Part shown: in pieces, positions 55,823 through 64,000 of the stretch
Position numbering within the stretch: position 1 is the stretch's first letter
Layout of the letters: each line of letters begins with the position of its first letter
Assembly: GCA_035560235.1 (NCBI GenBank)
Contig: DATMAG010000028.1
Span: 1-64,000, forward strand
DNA length: 64,000 nucleotides
Source of the DNA: DASRDU01 sp035560235
GTDB lineage: Bacteria > Acidobacteriota > Blastocatellia > RBC074
Direction of reading: 5' to 3'
Made by a program: the position numbers and the translations under genes
The notes under the pieces: model-generated
Database searches by the model: none
Seen by the model: the letters and a program-made list of their open reading frames with translations, nothing else
What the model was told of the DNA's origin: nothing

Positions 55823-56404
55823 ATGGCACAGGCACAACAAAGCGTTTCACTGATTCCCGAATTGCAGGATTACATCAGTCAGCTTGAAGCGATCAAACGC
55901 GACGCCGCAGACCTGACGGCAGGAATGACCGAAACGCAGTTCAACTGGCGGCCCGCGCCCGGTCAGTGGTCGGTCGCAGAATGCCTGGCGCATCTGAACG
56001 CGACGGCACAGCAGTACATCCCGCTGCTCAGCGCTTCAATTGCTGAGGCGCGCGAACGCGGATGGCTGAGCCAGGGACCGTTTCGTTACGGCTGGCTCGG
56101 AAACCGCTTCGTGCGGGCAATGGAACCGCCGGTCAAAATGAAGTTCAAGGCGCCGAAAGCCTTCGTCCCGCTACCCGATCAGCCGATGTCGAAAACAGTG
56201 CCGGAATTTATGGAACTTCAGGATCAGTTCATCAGTCTGATCGGCACGGCAAACGGTCTTGATCTGAAACGCGCCAGAGTGCCGTCACCGGCCACGAAGC
56301 TGATCAAACTGTCGCTCGGCCAGGGCTTCGCGCTCATCACCGGCCACGAACGGCGGCATCTGCGGCAGGCCCGGCAGGTGAAAAATCATCCCGACTTTCC
56401 GTAG
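55823..56404 (+). CDS. DinB-family protein
   Basis: 193 residues, a four-helix bundle with QFNWRPAPGQWSVAECLAHLNATAQQY, the conserved W-S-V-A-E-x-L-x-H-L segment of DinB/YfiT-like metalloenzymes. A second histidine pair is in FALITGHERRHLRQARQV. These two regions together give the usual three-His metal site. Substrate thiol (glutathione, bacillithiol or mycothiol) is unknown. GCGAGGAACGTG precedes the ATG at 55823. It is followed by a long non-coding stretch before the TonB receptor gene. Confidence 0.88.
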   Translation: MAQAQQSVSLIPELQDYISQLEAIKRDAADLTAGMTETQFNWRPAPGQWSVAECLAHLNATAQQYIPLLSASIAEARERGWLSQGPFRYGWLGNRFVRAMEPPVKMKFKAPKAFVPLPDQPMSKTVPEFMELQDQFISLIGTANGLDLKRARVPSPATKLIKLSLGQGFALITGHERRHLRQARQVKNHPDFP

Positions 56405-56690
56405 CAGAACTGCTTGTACAGGCTACCCGACATAACCAGATGAGCGTATAATTCGCTTGGCTGATGTTCCAGTGAGACATTGCACCGACTCGACTGACAC
56501 AGCAGCACCATATCACACGCTCACGCATCAGTCTCAGCAGACAACGCGGTTTATGCAACGATGCTCAGGAAGCTGTCAGGTTGCGACGACCTGAATGGAC
56601 GCTGCCGAGGCGTCTCTCTCTTCACCGTTTCTGCGACCTGAACACGCCTGATTTACTGTCACGGCAGGACCTGCCTTCAGGAGAACGGTT

Positions 56691-59600
56691 ATGTCCAAAG
56701 TGTTCCTCCGCTCACTCGCAGCGCTTCTCATTCTCTGTGCAATCACTGTGGCCGCACGCGCTCAGGCCGATGTGTCCACGGCCACCGCCCGGGGCACTGT
56801 TACCGATGTTCAGGGCGCGGCACTGCCCAACGCTACCGTCACCATCAGAAGCATTGATCAGGGAACATCCCGCACGGCAAAGACTGAAGCTGATGGCGAA
56901 TACATCTTTCTGACCCTGCGGCCCGGCCTTTATGAAATTACGGTCGAGGCTCCCGGCTTTGCCAGAAGCGTGATCAGGGACGTTCAGCTCACCGTCGGTC
57001 AGACAGCCACGTATGACGTGCAGTTGCAGGTCGGCGGCGTCACCACCGAAGTGACCGTGACTTCAGCCGCGCCGCTGATCGAAGTCGAACGGACGCAACA
57101 GGCCAATACCATCGAGAGTCGGCAGATCGTCAATCTGCCGAACGTTTCGCGCGATTTCACCTCCTACATCTTCACGCTGCCCGGAGTGTCGAGTTCCACT
57201 GCGCCGCGCGTGCAGGGTGGAGCGCGCTTCAATTTCGGCAGCTCAGGCTTTTCAATCGGCGGCAGCAACGGGCGCAACAACCTGGTGACGGTTGACGGTG
57301 GCGAGAATGAATACGGGTCGGGGCAATTGCGTTACACCAACCTCAGCCCCGAAGCCGTGCAGGAATATCAGGTCAACCGCAACGGCTCGACGGCAGAGAA
57401 CGGCTTCACCGCCGGAACAGCCATCAACGTCGTGACCAAAAGCGGAACGAATCAGTTTCACGGCAGCGGGTACGTTTATTACCGCTCGCAGAAAACATCC
57501 GGTCACAACCCGGTGAACTTCCGGCCCGGCGAAAAGAAGCCGTTCAATCAGCAGGTCTTTCCCGGCTTCACGCTCGGCGGCCCGATTGTCAGAAACAAGC
57601 TCTTCTTCTTCACCAGCTACGAAAAACAGAAGTCAGACATCGCTCAGGTGCGCAGCTACACCAACAGCCCGTTCCTCAATCCGAACGCCGCGCAGGTCGC
57701 GCTGCTCAACCGGCTGGACGCTTCGACCGACGCCAATGTGCGGCGCATTTCAGCGAACCTGCGCACTGCGCTGACAACGAATGCGACGACCTATCCGGTG
57801 ACCTTCAATCTGCTCAAGGCCAACGAAGGTTCATTCATCAACCGCGACCGGCTCAATTTCTGGCTGACGAAGATTGATTATCAGCTCAGCAGCAGCGATT
57901 CGATCACCGGGCGCTTTTCGTATCTGCGCAATTTCTTCGGCCAGCTCGGTAGCGTCAATCTGGTCGCGCCGAACCGCACCAACACGCTGACGGTGCGCGA
58001 TTACACGACGCTGCTGTCGTGGACGCACAATTTCGGCGCGAACATCGTCAACATTGCCCGCTTCCAGATTTCGCCGCGCAACAAGGCGTTCACCGAACCG
58101 GTTACGCCCGACAGCGCCTCGCTGATCATTGACGGCGGATCGTTCGCCAGCTTTGGCCGCGACTTCACCGCCCCCTTCAACACGCTCCAGGATCGCTATC
58201 AGTTTGAAGACAACCTGAGCTGGATCACCGGCAGCCACACCCTCAAATTCGGCGCCTCGTATCGTCCGGTGCATTACCAGGTGCGCAATGAACTCTGGTT
58301 TTCAGGCGACTGGACTTTCTCTTCTGGCATCTTCCCGATCACGCTCGCCGTGCCCGCCGCCGATCAGGCCGCGTTCGTCGCCGCCGCCGGAACGGGCATT
58401 CCGACGCTGACCGGACTGCAGGCGTTCAATCGCGGGCTGCCCGTGACGGTGCGGCAGGGCTTCAACAATCCGCTCTGGGAAGACACGGCGCAGTATCTGG
58501 CCTTCTTCGCGCAGGACAGCTGGAAGGTCCATCAGCGCTTCACGCTCGATTTCGGCGGGCGCGTTGATTATGACGGTGAACCCGCGCCGATTCCGCACAA
58601 CACATACTTCTCGCCGCGCCTCGGCTTCGCGTGGGATCTGTTCGGAGATCACAAGACGGTGGTGCGAGGCAGCGGCGGACTCTATTACGCGCCGGTCAAC
58701 TATCAGGTCGTCTATGTGACCAACCTGCTCAATGACAGCGGCCAATTCATCAATCAGGTGCTGCAGACGCCGACTGACGGCGCGAAATCGCCCGCCGCGT
58801 TGTGGGCTTACGGCGTGGCGCAGAACAAGCTGCCGCTCAAGGCGCTCAGCGAAGCCGATTTCAAGGCGCTCGGCATCAACACCGGACGCGGCGCGCTCAA
58901 CCGCGTCATCTTTCAGGCCGATCCGAATTACAAGAACAACTACTCGATCCAGGGCAGCCTCGGCATTCAGCGGCAGTTGCTGAAGGATGTCAGCCTTGAT
59001 GTCGCTTATCAGGTCTATCGCGGCGTCCACCTGCAGCGTTCGCATCAGGTCAATTACCGCGAGTCGGGCGCCTGCGCCCGCAGCGATGCACAGTGCCGCT
59101 TCGGCCCGCAGTACGTGCGCATTGACGCGACGGCGGCGCAAATCAACAACTACGAATCAACCGCCAATTCGATCTATCACGGCCTGACGGTCAGCGTGAA
59201 CAAACGGTTCAGCAACTACTTTCAGTTCCAGACCAATTACACCTTCAGCAAGACGATTGACGACATCACCGATTACAACTCGGCGTTCTCGGCGGCCTTT
59301 CCGACGCGGCTCAACCTGGAACGGTCGCTCTCGTCCTTCGACATCCGGCATAACTTCGTGGCCAACGGCGTCTTCACGAGTCCGTTCAAAAACTATGTGC
59401 TGCGCGACATTTCGATCAGCCCGATCATTTTCCTCCGCAGCGGCATTCCCTTCACGCTCTATGCGAGCAGCGCCGACATCAACGGCGACACGCACGGCAA
59501 CGACCGGCTGATTTACATCGGGCGCAATACCGGCATCGGGCCGAACTTCCGCAGCGTTGATCTGCGGCTGAACAAATGGTTCCGCTTCAGAGGTGACAGC

Positions 59601-59822
59601 CTGACGCGCGTTGAGTTCCTGGTTGAAGCGACGAACCTTTTCAACCGGACGAACTTTGCGGCAGTCAACGATGTACTCGGCGTAGATCCGGCTTCGCCCG
59701 ATTACAACACCGGCACGGTGCGCCTCGAAGGCCGTCGTGATCGCGGCATCACGCAGCCGCTCGGCTTCATCGCCGCCTTCGATCCGCGCCGCATTCAGTT
59801 CGGCCTGAAGCTGGTCTTTTGA
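56691..59822 (+). CDS. TonB-dependent receptor with carboxypeptidase-regulatory domain (Oar-like)
   Basis: 1043 residues. A signal peptide (SLAALLILCAITVAARAQA) is followed by a carboxypeptidase-regulatory-like beta domain at about 32-118 (TARGTVTDVQGAALPNATVTI). The plug domain is about 120-245 (IESRQIVNLPNVSRDF ... GRNNLVTVDGGENEYGSGQ). The remainder is an outer-membrane barrel ending in aromatic F (RRIQFGLKLVF). The family takes up large substrates through the outer membrane, often glycans or peptides, and is highly expanded in Acidobacteriota. CAGGAGAACGGTT lies before the ATG. No substrate-binding partner gene is adjacent. Confidence 0.93.
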   Translation: MSKVFLRSLAALLILCAITVAARAQADVSTATARGTVTDVQGAALPNATVTIRSIDQGTSRTAKTEADGEYIFLTLRPGLYEITVEAPGFARSVIRDVQLTVGQTATYDVQLQVGGVTTEVTVTSAAPLIEVERTQQANTIESRQIVNLPNVSRDFTSYIFTLPGVSSSTAPRVQGGARFNFGSSGFSIGGSNGRNNLVTVDGGENEYGSGQLRYTNLSPEAVQEYQVNRNGSTAENGFTAGTAINVVTKSGTNQFHGSGYVYYRSQKTSGHNPVNFRPGEKKPFNQQVFPGFTLGGPIVRNKLFFFTSYEKQKSDIAQVRSYTNSPFLNPNAAQVALLNRLDASTDANVRRISANLRTALTTNATTYPVTFNLLKANEGSFINRDRLNFWLTKIDYQLSSSDSITGRFSYLRNFFGQLGSVNLVAPNRTNTLTVRDYTTLLSWTHNFGANIVNIARFQISPRNKAFTEPVTPDSASLIIDGGSFASFGRDFTAPFNTLQDRYQFEDNLSWITGSHTLKFGASYRPVHYQVRNELWFSGDWTFSSGIFPITLAVPAADQAAFVAAAGTGIPTLTGLQAFNRGLPVTVRQGFNNPLWEDTAQYLAFFAQDSWKVHQRFTLDFGGRVDYDGEPAPIPHNTYFSPRLGFAWDLFGDHKTVVRGSGGLYYAPVNYQVVYVTNLLNDSGQFINQVLQTPTDGAKSPAALWAYGVAQNKLPLKALSEADFKALGINTGRGALNRVIFQADPNYKNNYSIQGSLGIQRQLLKDVSLDVAYQVYRGVHLQRSHQVNYRESGACARSDAQCRFGPQYVRIDATAAQINNYESTANSIYHGLTVSVNKRFSNYFQFQTNYTFSKTIDDITDYNSAFSAAFPTRLNLERSLSSFDIRHNFVANGVFTSPFKNYVLRDISISPIIFLRSGIPFTLYASSADINGDTHGNDRLIYIGRNTGIGPNFRSVDLRLNKWFRFRGDSLTRVEFLVEATNLFNRTNFAAVNDVLGVDPASPDYNTGTVRLEGRRDRGITQPLGFIAAFDPRRIQFGLKLVF

Positions 59823-59828
59823 AAAAGA

Positions 59829-59927
59829 GAGATGACGGAACAAACGGAAATCACGGAACAGACGGAAGAAGAACTGAACAGAGTCTGAAGCCTTCCCTTC
59901 TTTTCTTTCTGTTTGTTCCGTCATCTC
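59829..59927. repeat. GAGATGACGGAACAAAC inverted repeat
   Basis: Arms 59829-59845 and 59911-59927 are perfect 17-nt reverse complements. The interior repeats ACGGAACA three times. It begins six bases after the TonB receptor stop and may form the 3' end of that transcript. Confidence 0.85.
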
Positions 59928-60057
59928 ACTCTTTCACTTCTCAACTCGCATTCCCCCCATTCCCTGCGCTGCCCCATCGCGCACCTGCCTGATGAAAGGG
60001 CAATATGAACAAGACTGCCTTCCTGCTCATGGCCATCTCTCGCTGGCCAGATCCAGC

Positions 60058-60132
60058 AGGGAGTTGTCCGAGGCCCGCGACCGCCTGGAAGCGAAAGTCC
60101 GCGAACGCACCAAGGAGCTGAGCCGGACCAAC
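60058..60132 (+). pseudogene. Fragment of a sensor histidine kinase linker
   Basis: The plus-strand frame reads RELSEARDRLEAKVRERTKE followed by LSRTN, the typical coiled-coil linker that joins PAS or response-regulator domains to a histidine kinase core. Nothing before or after it resembles a kinase, and the frame continues as unrelated sequence. It is judged a decayed remnant. The match is by eye over 25 residues. Confidence 0.55.
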
Positions 60133-60412
60133 GGGATCCGAATGCTGAGTGGCGGGAGTTCAAGACGAAACGCTCCCGATGTTGCAGAAAGCAGGAGACA
60201 ACCAGCAGACCCTCTGGAATACGTCCAGGCGAAGGCGGAATGCTGGTCGTCACGCCCGTTGAAAGCCTCTCGCAGTATGGCAACCCCGGCCCGACTGTCA
60301 GAGTACTCGGACAGGAAGGCGCGGCGGCTGACAACGCGAGGCGCGCGGTTCATTGAAAGCGCGCACACCGTCGCCATCGAGACGCGGCCTGACCTGAGCA
60401 GCCCGCCAGCGT

Positions 60413-61087
60413 TCAGTTCAGCCCGGTCAGGCGGATGCCGGTGTGTGTTTTGTAGCGAATGTTGACGCCGATCAGCAGCGCGGTTATGGCTTCGACAATG
60501 CGTGAATTTGCCAGCACTCCGGCATCCACGAATCGGCAGCCCGCAATCGCTTCGATGAGCGGGCGCAGACGGGCTTTGGCTTCCTTTTTGTCGCCGCACA
60601 CCAGGATGTCGCATTCGACCTCGTGCGCAAGATCAGCGAGCGCCGCTGCGCCCACGTTGTGAAAGGCCGACACAACATCAACGCCAGCGGGCGCAAATTC
60701 GGCGCACTGTTCAGCCGCCGACCCGGCCCAGACTCCAAGCAGCCGCGTCGGTTTGCCGCCGACTGCCGGTTCGAGCGGAACCGTCACATCAACGAGCAGC
60801 GAACCGGGGCTGAGTCGCGCGCTGATGTCTTTGAGCGTGGCAATCTGCGCCGCAAACGGAACCGTCACCACCACAATCGAAGCGCCCGCCGCCGCATCAC
60901 CATTGGCCGCGCCTGCGATGTTCACTTCACTGCCCAGTCTGGTTTTCAGCTCTTCAGCCGTTGCCGTTGCGCGCGCCGCATCGCGCGAACCGATTGTGAC
61001 CGCGTATCCGGCCTGCGCCCAGCGCAGCGCCAGCCCTGACCCCTGATCGCCCGTGCCGCCAATTACGGCAATTTGTTCGCCTGCCAT
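60413..61087 (-). CDS. npdG: F420-dependent NADP reductase-like protein (NpdG family)
   Basis: 224 residues. AVIGGTGDQGSGLALRWAQAGYAVTIGSRDA is a Rossmann NADP loop with the G-T-G-D-Q-G sequence characteristic of the NpdG/FNO family. VVTVPFAAQIATL and SAFHNVGAAALADL are further family blocks, and the C-terminus (ITALLIGVNIRYKTHTGIRLTGL) matches. The usual reaction transfers hydride between NADPH and coenzyme F420. F420 use is known in some Acidobacteriota but is not shown by any other gene here. The ATG at 61087 follows GAGAGGGAGAG. Confidence 0.85.
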   Translation of the reverse strand: MAGEQIAVIGGTGDQGSGLALRWAQAGYAVTIGSRDAARATATAEELKTRLGSEVNIAGAANGDAAAGASIVVVTVPFAAQIATLKDISARLSPGSLLVDVTVPLEPAVGGKPTRLLGVWAGSAAEQCAEFAPAGVDVVSAFHNVGAAALADLAHEVECDILVCGDKKEAKARLRPLIEAIAGCRFVDAGVLANSRIVEAITALLIGVNIRYKTHTGIRLTGLN

Positions 61088-61105
61088 AACTCTCCCTCTC
61101 AAAGT

Positions 61106-61133
61106 GACGCCCTGCCCATCTGAGCAGGGCGTC
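61106..61133 (-). terminator. Hairpin after the TPR gene
   Basis: GACGCCCTGC and GCAGGGCGTC form a perfect ten-base stem with an eight-base loop between the TPR gene's stop and the npdG start. No strong U-run follows on the minus strand, so it may be an attenuator or RNA-stabilising stem. Confidence 0.5.
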
Positions 61134-61160
61134 TGTCCTGATCGTCCCGAATCGCAGTTG

Positions 61161-62177
61161 TTACGGCGACGGCTTTTTGAACTTCTCGATGTAAGCCTTC
61201 AGCCCGTCGGCCTTGCCGTCGTGGCGGAACGAATAATAGGCTTCGAGCGCCTGCATCAGTTGCTGCTGCATCGGCTGGAACTGCGCCTTCCCTTCTGCCG
61301 CGGCGATGGCGCGAGCGTAATATTCAATCACCTGATCTATCTTTTCGTTGGCTTTTTTGAGCAGTTCGTCGCGCAGTCCGGGCGGCGCGGCCTGATACTC
61401 TTTGGCGACGGCGCGGTATTCGTCATCGTAAATCTGACCGAGCGCGGCGAAGGTGACCGGGTCGGACTGATCGAGTCCGGCGGCATTTTCGAGCCGCGCT
61501 TTCGCCGTCTCACGGTCATTGGTGAAAAGGGCGAACAGGCCCTGCACCTGATAGAGTCTCGGCAGCGCATGGTTGCGGTACTTGTCCCAGAACTCCTTCT
61601 CCATCCGCTCAGGCCGCCTGTCGCCTTCGATCAGCGCGAGCGCCCGGCTGCTGTAATCCTTCGTCTGCTGAACGTATTTCTGATTCTGCTGCTGCAGCTG
61701 ATTGAGTCCGGCCACGGCGAGCGGCGTCATCACGCGCAGATCTTCGGGCTGTTTTTCCAGATACTTCGCGCCTTCCTGAAAGGCTTCATCCACCTTGTTC
61801 TGCGCGAGCAGTGATTCGACGAGCGCGACTTCAACGTACCAGGCTTCATCGGGCTGATTGAAGGTTGAAACGAACTGCCGCGCCTGCGCGACCCGCTGTG
61901 CGTGATCGGCAGTCCGCTCGATGTTTTCGGCCACGTGAATGGCGACCTTCGGGCGCATCGGACTCTTGCCGTATTTTTTGAGATAGTCGCCCGCGGCCTT
62001 CAGCTTGGCTGGAACGTCAGGCGCGGAATTGATTTTATTGAGCGCCTGCTGTTCGCCGTCGGAAATTTTCGGCTGATCCTTCGCCTGCGCGGGCGACCGG
62101 CCCCAGGCTGCCGCTCCGATCAGGAGCGCGCACACCAGCGCCGACAGGGCCTGTCTGACAAATGATTCTGCTTTCAT
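61161..62177 (-). CDS. Secreted tetratricopeptide-like protein
   Basis: 338 residues with a signal peptide (ALSALVCALLIGAAAWG). The rest is helical with TPR-style pairs: AWYVEVALVESLLAQNKVDEAFQEGAKYLEKQPED, LFALFTNDRETAKARLENAAGLDQSD, TFAALGQIYDDEYRAVAKEY. Enzyme motifs are absent; it likely works as a periplasmic scaffold. The gene lies about 70 bases upstream of npdG on the same strand, with the hairpin at 61106-61133 between them. Confidence 0.78.
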   Translation of the reverse strand: MKAESFVRQALSALVCALLIGAAAWGRSPAQAKDQPKISDGEQQALNKINSAPDVPAKLKAAGDYLKKYGKSPMRPKVAIHVAENIERTADHAQRVAQARQFVSTFNQPDEAWYVEVALVESLLAQNKVDEAFQEGAKYLEKQPEDLRVMTPLAVAGLNQLQQQNQKYVQQTKDYSSRALALIEGDRRPERMEKEFWDKYRNHALPRLYQVQGLFALFTNDRETAKARLENAAGLDQSDPVTFAALGQIYDDEYRAVAKEYQAAPPGLRDELLKKANEKIDQVIEYYARAIAAAEGKAQFQPMQQQLMQALEAYYSFRHDGKADGLKAYIEKFKKPSP

Positions 62178-62687
62178 CGTTGTCCTCGTTTTGAAGTTGG
62201 AATGTGATTGACGCGCATGGAATGCGCCATCAGTGCGGTCAGAGTATAGCCGGAAAGACCGCTTCCGACCATTGCTGCAGAGGCTTCCTCCGTTGCGGAA
62301 AGGTTCGACTTGTGCGGATTGTGCGACTTCAAGCCTGACAAAATCGGTGAACAGGATGCCACGGCCTCGCGCCGTGGAGTGTCACGTTGCCTGCTGCTGT
62401 CGCCGCTGGCGCTGGCCGCTCCTCAAGCCAGAAGCGTGAACCTTCACGGGACAAGCCCGTGGCATCCCGGAAAGGTGGGCGCTGGTGTGGCGACGAGCGT
62501 GAACCTCCGCGGGACAAGGCGCGTGGCTTCCTCTCAAAGCTTTCCGCAACGGAGTGGCAATCAGGGCGTGACTGGTGCTACATTCCTGCCGCTTACCTGA
62601 CAGAGTTTTTTCCCGGATGAGCAGCGCGTGCCAGCCTGGTCACTGCGTCCATCTGAAAACCGCTGTAACTTTGCCGACAGTTGATCT
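62178..62687. other. Intergenic region with nested palindrome
   Basis: It separates divergent genes (TPR protein minus, DUF1549 protein plus) and is dominated by the element at 62288-62554. No coding signal was found. A promoter for the DUF1549 gene should lie between 62555 and 62687. Confidence 0.5.
62288..62554. repeat. Nested palindrome of 267 bp with internal repeats
   Basis: The outer arms CTCCGTTGCGGAAAG (62288-62302) and its complement (62540-62554) are perfect over 15 bases. Inside are two direct copies sharing AGCGTGAACCT ... CGGGACAAG ... GTGGC (about 62432-62466 and 62496-62528), and an inverted relative near 62356-62382. It resembles a composite of repetitive extragenic palindromes. 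Confidence 0.85.
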
Positions 62688-64000
62688 ATGTCCATGTTCA
62701 CGGCTGGAAACATCAGCAAAATGCTGATCCTTTTTGCCACCTGCGCCGCGCTCGCGTTCGGTTCGCAGCAGCCTGATCGCACCGCTGATCTTTTCAAACA
62801 GAAGGTCGCGCCGATTCTCGAACAGCATTGTGTGATGTGTCACGGCGCGCGCGTGCAGCGTTCGGGCCTCGACCTGCGCACTGAACAGGCCATTATCAAA
62901 GGCGGCGCGCGCGGCCCGGCAGTCACGCCAGGCAAACCCGCCGAAAGCCGTCTTTACCGGATGATCGCGCAGATTGAAGAACCCGCGATGCCGCTCGGTC
63001 GGGCGAAACTCTCTGATGCTGAAATCGCCGCGATTGCTGAATGGATCGCGCAGCTTGCGCCGAACGCGGCAATGCCTGCGGCTGAAGCGATTCCGGTGCG
63101 CGCTCCGGGTTACAGCGTCACAGCCAGGGACAGAGAGTTCTGGTCATTTCAGAAACCGGTGCGCCCCGCCGTGCCGCAGGTGAAAAATCAGGCCTGGGTG
63201 CGCAATGAAATTGACGCCTTCATTCTCAAACGGCTCGAAGACAATCATCTCTCGCCTGCGCCGCCCGCTGAACCGCGTGTGCTGCTGCGCCGCGTCTACT
63301 TCGATCTGATCGGCCTGCCGCCTTCGCCAGAAGAACTGAATGAATTTCTCAAAGACCCGTCAGATACGGCTTATGAAAAAGTGGTGGACAAGCTGCTCGA
63401 CAGCCCGCATCACGGCGAACGCTGGGGCCGCCACTGGCTCGACCTGGCGCGGTACGCTGACAGCGGCGGTTATGAATTCGATGTTGACCGCCCGCACGCG
63501 TGGAGATACCGCGACTGGGTGATCAGGGCATTCAACGCAGACAAGCCTTACGATCAGTTCATCCGCGAACAACTGGCTGGTGATCAGCTCAATGCGCCCG
63601 ATGATCCGAAAGAGGCCGAAAAGTATCAGGTCAGTCCCGAAGCGCTGATTCCGACTGCCTTCTGTCGCAACGGGCCGACGGTTGACAACGCGAACAACGA
63701 ACAGACGCGCTCGGATGAACTCGATGATATGGTCACGACCACGTCATCGGTCTTTCTGGGCCTGACGGTCGGCTGCGCCCGCTGTCACGATCACAAATAC
63801 GATCCGATTCCGCAGCGCGATTATTACCGCATGCAGGCGATCTTCTTTCCGTTTCAGAAGACTCAGAAGCTGCTTGTCAGCGAGGCCGAAGAGAAAGCCT
63901 GGAAAGCGCAGATCAAGGCCATTGACGATCGGCAGATCAGGCCGCTGAAGGAAAGACTGGCCGCGCTGGAAAAGCCCGTGCGCGAAAAACTGCTCGCTGA
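62688..64000 (+). CDS. DUF1549-type (PSD1) c-type cytochrome domain protein, 3' end cut by window
   Basis: 437 codons before the edge. A signal helix (MLILFATCAALAFGSQQ) is followed by a planctomycete-type cytochrome c domain with CVMCHG at residues 48-52 and RSGLDLRTEQAIIKGG. From about residue 175 the DUF1549 domain appears: RNEIDAFILKRLEDN, RRVYFDLIGLPPSPEELNEFL, GERWGRHWLDLARYADS. Later VGCARCHDHKYDPIPQRDYY gives a second heme motif near residue 363. The C-terminal DUF1553 half would lie beyond the edge. These proteins are common in Planctomycetota and Acidobacteriota, usually beside DUF1501 genes; function unproven. The start is provisional because no strong ribosome-binding site is visible. 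Confidence 0.9.
   Translation, partial: MSMFTAGNISKMLILFATCAALAFGSQQPDRTADLFKQKVAPILEQHCVMCHGARVQRSGLDLRTEQAIIKGGARGPAVTPGKPAESRLYRMIAQIEEPAMPLGRAKLSDAEIAAIAEWIAQLAPNAAMPAAEAIPVRAPGYSVTARDREFWSFQKPVRPAVPQVKNQAWVRNEIDAFILKRLEDNHLSPAPPAEPRVLLRRVYFDLIGLPPSPEELNEFLKDPSDTAYEKVVDKLLDSPHHGERWGRHWLDLARYADSGGYEFDVDRPHAWRYRDWVIRAFNADKPYDQFIREQLAGDQLNAPDDPKEAEKYQVSPEALIPTAFCRNGPTVDNANNEQTRSDELDDMVTTTSSVFLGLTVGCARCHDHKYDPIPQRDYYRMQAIFFPFQKTQKLLVSEAEEKAWKAQIKAIDDRQIRPLKERLAALEKPVREKLLA

Larger units (their letters stand above)
59823..60412. other. 590-base gap holding repeats and a kinase remnant
   Basis: It contains the palindrome at 59829-59927 and a short histidine-kinase-like fragment at 60058-60132. 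No intact gene was seen. The remainder has no recognisable signal. Confidence 0.55.

Noticed and set aside
56447..56452. TATAAT as promoter of the TonB receptor
   Set aside because: The box is perfect but no -35 or extended -10 sequence accompanies it, and it is about 240 bases from the start; too weak to list as a feature.

Overview
The window looks like chromosomal DNA of an Acidobacteriota member, possibly the Blastocatellia or Solibacter side. The evidence is an Ig-rich surface protein ending in a domain resembling the Solibacter-type C-terminal family TIGR03437 (4796-8239), a carboxypeptidase-regulatory/TonB-dependent receptor of the Oar type (56691-59822), a DUF1549-type c-type cytochrome protein (62688 to the edge), a three-gene secreted amidohydrolase run, and GC-rich codon use. 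The phylum call is inference from gene content; there is no rRNA gene in the window.

Layout. 1-4427 (minus strand): protein kinase N-terminus cut by the edge, Tat-exported P1 peptidase, retropepsin-like protease coupled to a glutaredoxin, citrate synthase and an MBL hydrolase. 4796-13171: the large surface protein, a Gfo/Idh oxidoreductase, an acidic/Lys-Ala two-part protein resembling bacterial histone H1-like proteins, a secreted protein of unknown function and a GHL10-type glycosidase. 13456-18056 (plus): three related secreted amidohydrolases, of which only the middle one keeps the HxH metal site. 18154-20737 (minus): an ECF sigma factor, an anti-sigma factor with two zinc-finger domains, a B-box membrane protein and a small membrane protein.

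20884-37574 (minus) is dominated by nucleoside uptake and salvage: pyrimidine-nucleoside phosphorylase, a BMP lipoprotein, a double-ABC ATPase, two permeases, purine-nucleoside phosphorylase, uridine kinase and cytidine deaminase. Together these import nucleosides and either cleave them to base plus sugar phosphate or phosphorylate them. The ABC transporter genes are separated by unrelated genes: a GxxExxY gene exactly framed by inverted repeats, a Uma2 gene, an M14 carboxypeptidase and the remnant of a Fic gene. A second, NupG-type nucleoside symporter lies at 45934-47148.

37601-45664 (minus, with two plus-strand genes inside) is housekeeping: ispF-ispD-PIN/TRAM-radA in the same order as in Firmicutes, then an FtsB-like protein overlapping a phosphohexomutase, then CarD. 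45934-64000 is accessory and envelope: a sulfatase, a DUF885 peptidase, a cupin, a 1323-residue HEAT protein with two heme-binding motifs, a DinB protein, the TonB receptor, an F420-dependent NADP reductase-like protein, a TPR protein and the truncated DUF1549 protein.

The intergenic spaces are unusually rich in palindromic repeats. At least three families are visible: a hairpin built on CCAGCTNNNGCTGG with a shared flank (three copies), a 25-bp GAGCGTGAGCGAGCG element (four good copies and one diverged), and a tandem array of about 100-bp units. Several one-off palindromes are also present, including one with nested internal copies (62288-62554). No CRISPR array, tRNA, rRNA, transposase or integrase gene was recognised.
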